Shown: positions 61,851 to 64,000 of the stretch, one piece after another
Layout of the letters: every line of letters starts with the position of its first letter
Position numbering within the stretch: position 1 is the first letter of the stretch
Source of the DNA: Flagellimonas oceanensis
Lineage (GTDB): Bacteria; Bacteroidota; Bacteroidia; Flavobacteriales; Flavobacteriaceae
DNA length: 64,000 nt
Assembly: GCF_003992595.1 (NCBI RefSeq)
Contig: NZ_RZNA01000049.1
Coordinates: forward strand, 124,001 to 188,000
Reading direction: 5' to 3'
Position numbers and translations under genes: made by a program
Notes under the pieces: model-generated
What the model saw: the letters and a program-made list of their open reading frames with translations, nothing else
The model's database searches: none
Told to the model about the DNA's origin: nothing

Positions 61851-62939
61851 ATGAAAAAGGAAATCATTGGCTACGGCTCATTTTTTCATAAAATTGATGA
61901 AACACAGATTAAAGAGTCCAGTACCATTACTTTTTTTCAAGACCATAAGCTATTCTACACTGGCAGACATGCCATAAAGTTTATTATTGAAACTATCAAT
62001 GAAACAAAAGATGTCGAAACCATTTGGTTGCCCAAATACTATTGTCAACATGTTACCGCTTGGATAAAACATAATTACAATAATGTTGGGTTTTATGATA
62101 TTGACCCTTTTCAAATAAATCACATCGTTCAACTAGACCCAAGTCTTTTTCAAAACCCCAATGATATTGTACTGTTAAATAATTTCTGGGGGATTTTTAA
62201 TTATGACTTACCTAATAACCCAACAAGAGCAATTATATTGGAAGATCATTCTCATGGCTGGTTGAGCAATAGTTGTATAAATAGTTCTGCCGATATATGT
62301 ATTACCTCTCTAAGAAAAACCTTGCCTGTTCCTTTAGGAGCAATGGCTTGGGTTCCGAAAGGGAGCAGTTTAAAAATAAACTGGGGAGATAATAGCACAA
62401 ATGTTTCGGAAAAAACTACTCAAACATTTATAATTAATGCTTGGAATTCTATAGATAAAGCAATGGAGCTAAAGTCCAATTGTAGTATTGAAGAAAATAA
62501 ACAAGAATATCTCGAGTTATATTCTTTGGCAGAAAATTATCTCCATAACCAATATGAGATAATTCCCGTAACAATTGAACATAGAGATTATATCAACGCC
62601 TATCTTACAAAAGACTATCAATCATACAAAACTGAAAATCTTAATTATTTACACTCAAGAATAAGTACTTTTAAAGACCTGGACATTCTTTGGCAAGATG
62701 GCAATACAACGTTTGGCCTTAATGTTCCATTTGAACGAAGAACCGATTTTGACAGACTTAAATCACATTTGATTGAACATAAAATATACCCTTCGGAATT
62801 ATGGCCCGGTAACTCGGTTGACACTAAGTTCAAATACTTAATGAATATCCATGTTGATTTTAGATACAACAAAACTGATTTGGATTATTTGATGGAAACT
62901 CTTTCACATTTTTTTAGGTTTAAAAATGAATTGGTATAA
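61851..62939 (+). CDS. DegT-like PLP-dependent aminotransferase-fold protein
   Basis: 362 residues. The N-terminus FFQDHKLFYTGRHAIKFIIE and IWLPKYYCQHVTAWI resemble a DegT-type PLP fold, with an EDHSHGWLSN segment in the usual Asp position. The lysine is in TSLRKTLPVPLGAMAWV. It differs a lot from the typical DegT enzyme at 38.0 kb and belongs to a divergent branch. The substrate may be a keto sugar; the neighbouring formyltransferase may then formylate the amino group. It overlaps the next gene by 14 bp. Confidence 0.7.
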   Translation: MKKEIIGYGSFFHKIDETQIKESSTITFFQDHKLFYTGRHAIKFIIETINETKDVETIWLPKYYCQHVTAWIKHNYNNVGFYDIDPFQINHIVQLDPSLFQNPNDIVLLNNFWGIFNYDLPNNPTRAIILEDHSHGWLSNSCINSSADICITSLRKTLPVPLGAMAWVPKGSSLKINWGDNSTNVSEKTTQTFIINAWNSIDKAMELKSNCSIEENKQEYLELYSLAENYLHNQYEIIPVTIEHRDYINAYLTKDYQSYKTENLNYLHSRISTFKDLDILWQDGNTTFGLNVPFERRTDFDRLKSHLIEHKIYPSELWPGNSVDTKFKYLMNIHVDFRYNKTDLDYLMETLSHFFRFKNELV

Positions 62940-63615
62940 AAATTATTTTAAACGTGCTATTGATTTCATAGCATCCCTATTTGGTTTATTGATCTTATCC
63001 CCTATCGTTCTAATAGTGGCAATACTCTTGGGAATCGATTTTAAGGGGAGTCCATTTTTTAAGCAAAATAGGCCAGGTAAAAACGAAAGAATATTTGGAA
63101 TCGTCAAGTTCAAGACCATGAACGATAAAAAAGATGAGCAAGGGAACTTGCTACCAGACAACGAACGGATTACACCTTTAGGTAAATTTATACGCAAAAC
63201 ATCTCTTGATGAAATTCCACAGTTGATCAATGTCTTAAAAGGCGATATGAGCTTGGTTGGCCCCAGGCCTTTAAGAACTTTCTATCTTCCTTATTACAAC
63301 CAAACAGAAAAGATGAGGCATCACGTAAGACCCGGAATTACTGGTCTTGCTCAAGTTTCGGGGCGAAATTTTTTAACTTGGGAAGAAAAATTCGCCTACG
63401 ATATAACCTATGTCCAGAATCTAAGTTTTCTTTTGGATATGAAAATTTTATTTAAAACCTTCAGAAAAGCTTTTTTTGATAAAGATGTTGCAGATGACCC
63501 CAATGCTCATGTTGAGAATTTTGACATCTACCGAACAAAGCAACGCCAACAGAAAAATGAAGAAGAAAACATTGATGCTGAAGAATATATTAAAACCAAC
63601 ACAATCAACCAATAA
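62926..63615 (+). CDS. PglC-type initiating sugar-phosphate transferase
   Basis: 229 residues. One N-terminal re-entrant helix (AIDFIASLFGLLILSPIVLI) is followed by the monotopic phosphoglycosyltransferase core: FFKQNRPGKNERIFGIVKFKTM, IRKTSLDEIPQLINVLKGDMS, VGPRPL and RPGITGLAQVSGRN. It is small like PglC, without the polytopic N-terminus of WcaJ. It loads the first sugar phosphate, probably a bacillosamine-type sugar, onto undecaprenyl phosphate. The last 25 residues are an unusual Glu/Asn/Lys-rich tail. Confidence 0.93.
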   Translation: MNWYKNYFKRAIDFIASLFGLLILSPIVLIVAILLGIDFKGSPFFKQNRPGKNERIFGIVKFKTMNDKKDEQGNLLPDNERITPLGKFIRKTSLDEIPQLINVLKGDMSLVGPRPLRTFYLPYYNQTEKMRHHVRPGITGLAQVSGRNFLTWEEKFAYDITYVQNLSFLLDMKILFKTFRKAFFDKDVADDPNAHVENFDIYRTKQRQQKNEEENIDAEEYIKTNTINQ

Positions 63616-63620
63616 GTTAT

Positions 63621-64000
63621 ATGAAGGCCAAACAACTAAGCGTATTCAAGATAAATACAGAAAGTGAAGTTCACACCTTCAAAAACTTCATTGACAAAAT
63701 TAACACGGATAATCCATTTTACAAACCTGAACTTTTTAAGGAAGCAGGTCATATGGATGGTGAAATACACTACTTCATATATTTTGAAGAAGAAGTTCCA
63801 TTAGTACTCATGTGTTTTTATTTAAGGCCTATTTTTATTAATGGTAACCTTTCCGAATATAAAGATGTTAGCAGCCCTTATGGTTATAGTGGACCTTTGT
63901 TTAAAAAAAATCTCAATCTGGATACAATCGAGAATTTCTGGGAATTAGTGGACAACTGGTACAAGGGTAATAAAGTAGTAACCGAATTCATTAGGTTCTC
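63621..64000 (+). CDS. FemAB/GNAT-like acyltransferase, partial (3' end beyond the window)
   Basis: Open frame from ATG 63621, 5 bp after the sugar transferase stop, still open at the window end (126 full codons). Early residues FIDKINTDNPFYKPELFKE followed by a hydrophobic strand (EVPLVLMCFYLRPIFI) and the SSPYGYSGPLF motif are common in FemAB/CapR-like acyltransferases of polysaccharide loci. The catalytic part is not visible, so the call is tentative. It could be the N-acyltransferase that completes the amino sugar. Confidence 0.6.
   Translation, partial: MKAKQLSVFKINTESEVHTFKNFIDKINTDNPFYKPELFKEAGHMDGEIHYFIYFEEEVPLVLMCFYLRPIFINGNLSEYKDVSSPYGYSGPLFKKNLNLDTIENFWELVDNWYKGNKVVTEFIRF

Noticed and set aside
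1..64000. CRISPR arrays, rRNA or tRNA genes, IS elements
   Set aside because: No regularly spaced repeats of 25-40 bp, no recognisable rRNA or tRNA arms and no transposase frame were seen. A tRNA scan was not possible by eye, so a missed tRNA cannot be fully excluded.

Overview
The window looks like a chromosome segment of a marine-type Flavobacteriaceae (Bacteroidota). The evidence is a gldF/gldG gliding-motility pair, the family-typical gene forms (M1 peptidase, SulP/beta-carbonic anhydrase pair, DUF6799 repeats), weak Shine-Dalgarno sequences with TAnnTTTG-like promoter motifs, AT-rich intergenic DNA, and a Wzx/Wzy polysaccharide locus with a PHP-type CpsB phosphatase. No rRNA, tRNA or CRISPR array was seen.

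Region 1 (1-4882) is housekeeping: the end of gldF, then gldG, dnaN, a DUF4870 membrane protein and mnmE. Region 2 (about 4865-20918) is a composite mobile island inserted in the last codons of mnmE. A tyrosine recombinase sits just inside the left junction, and the 18-bp end of mnmE recurs (15/18) at 20901-20918. Its left module (4.9-14.8 kb) has an integrase, an excisionase-like HTH protein, a primase-helicase, a TGTCATCA iteron region that I read as a replication origin, a Toprim primase, an Xre/RES toxin-antitoxin pair with twin operators, a BfmA/BtgA mobilization protein without a visible relaxase, a RadC-like protein, SSB and a three-gene HipBST-type system with twin operators. A 73-bp direct repeat (14787-14859 and 20833-20905) separates a second module that has no integrase: a zinc-ribbon protein, an SMR transporter, HigBA, an S41 peptidase, small membrane proteins and an AAA ATPase. 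Two boundaries in it resemble large imperfect hairpins of integron-cassette type.

Region 3 (20.9-31.9 kb) is chromosomal: an M1 peptidase, carbonic anhydrase and SulP transporter, a run of exported or hypothetical proteins (beta-barrel, DUF6799, others) and an OmpR-type two-component system.

Region 4 (32.1-64.0 kb, continuing past the window) is a large capsule/exopolysaccharide locus. It has two arms diverging from 43436-43848. The leftward arm carries a beta-helix lyase-like lipoprotein, an MBOAT acyltransferase with an SGNH-like partner, a DegT aminotransferase, a PglF/CapD-type dehydratase, Wza and Wzc, and meets cpsB tail to tail. The rightward arm makes UDP-uronic acids (two epimerases, two UDP-sugar dehydrogenases), then assembles and exports the repeat unit (five glycosyltransferases, Wzx, Wzy, a PglC-type initiating transferase). 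It also encodes modifying enzymes: an asparagine-synthase-like amidotransferase, an acetyltransferase, a formyltransferase, and a DUF2264 protein that may cut polysaccharide. I infer an acidic, amidated and acylated polysaccharide with a bacillosamine-like first sugar, made by the Wzx/Wzy route.
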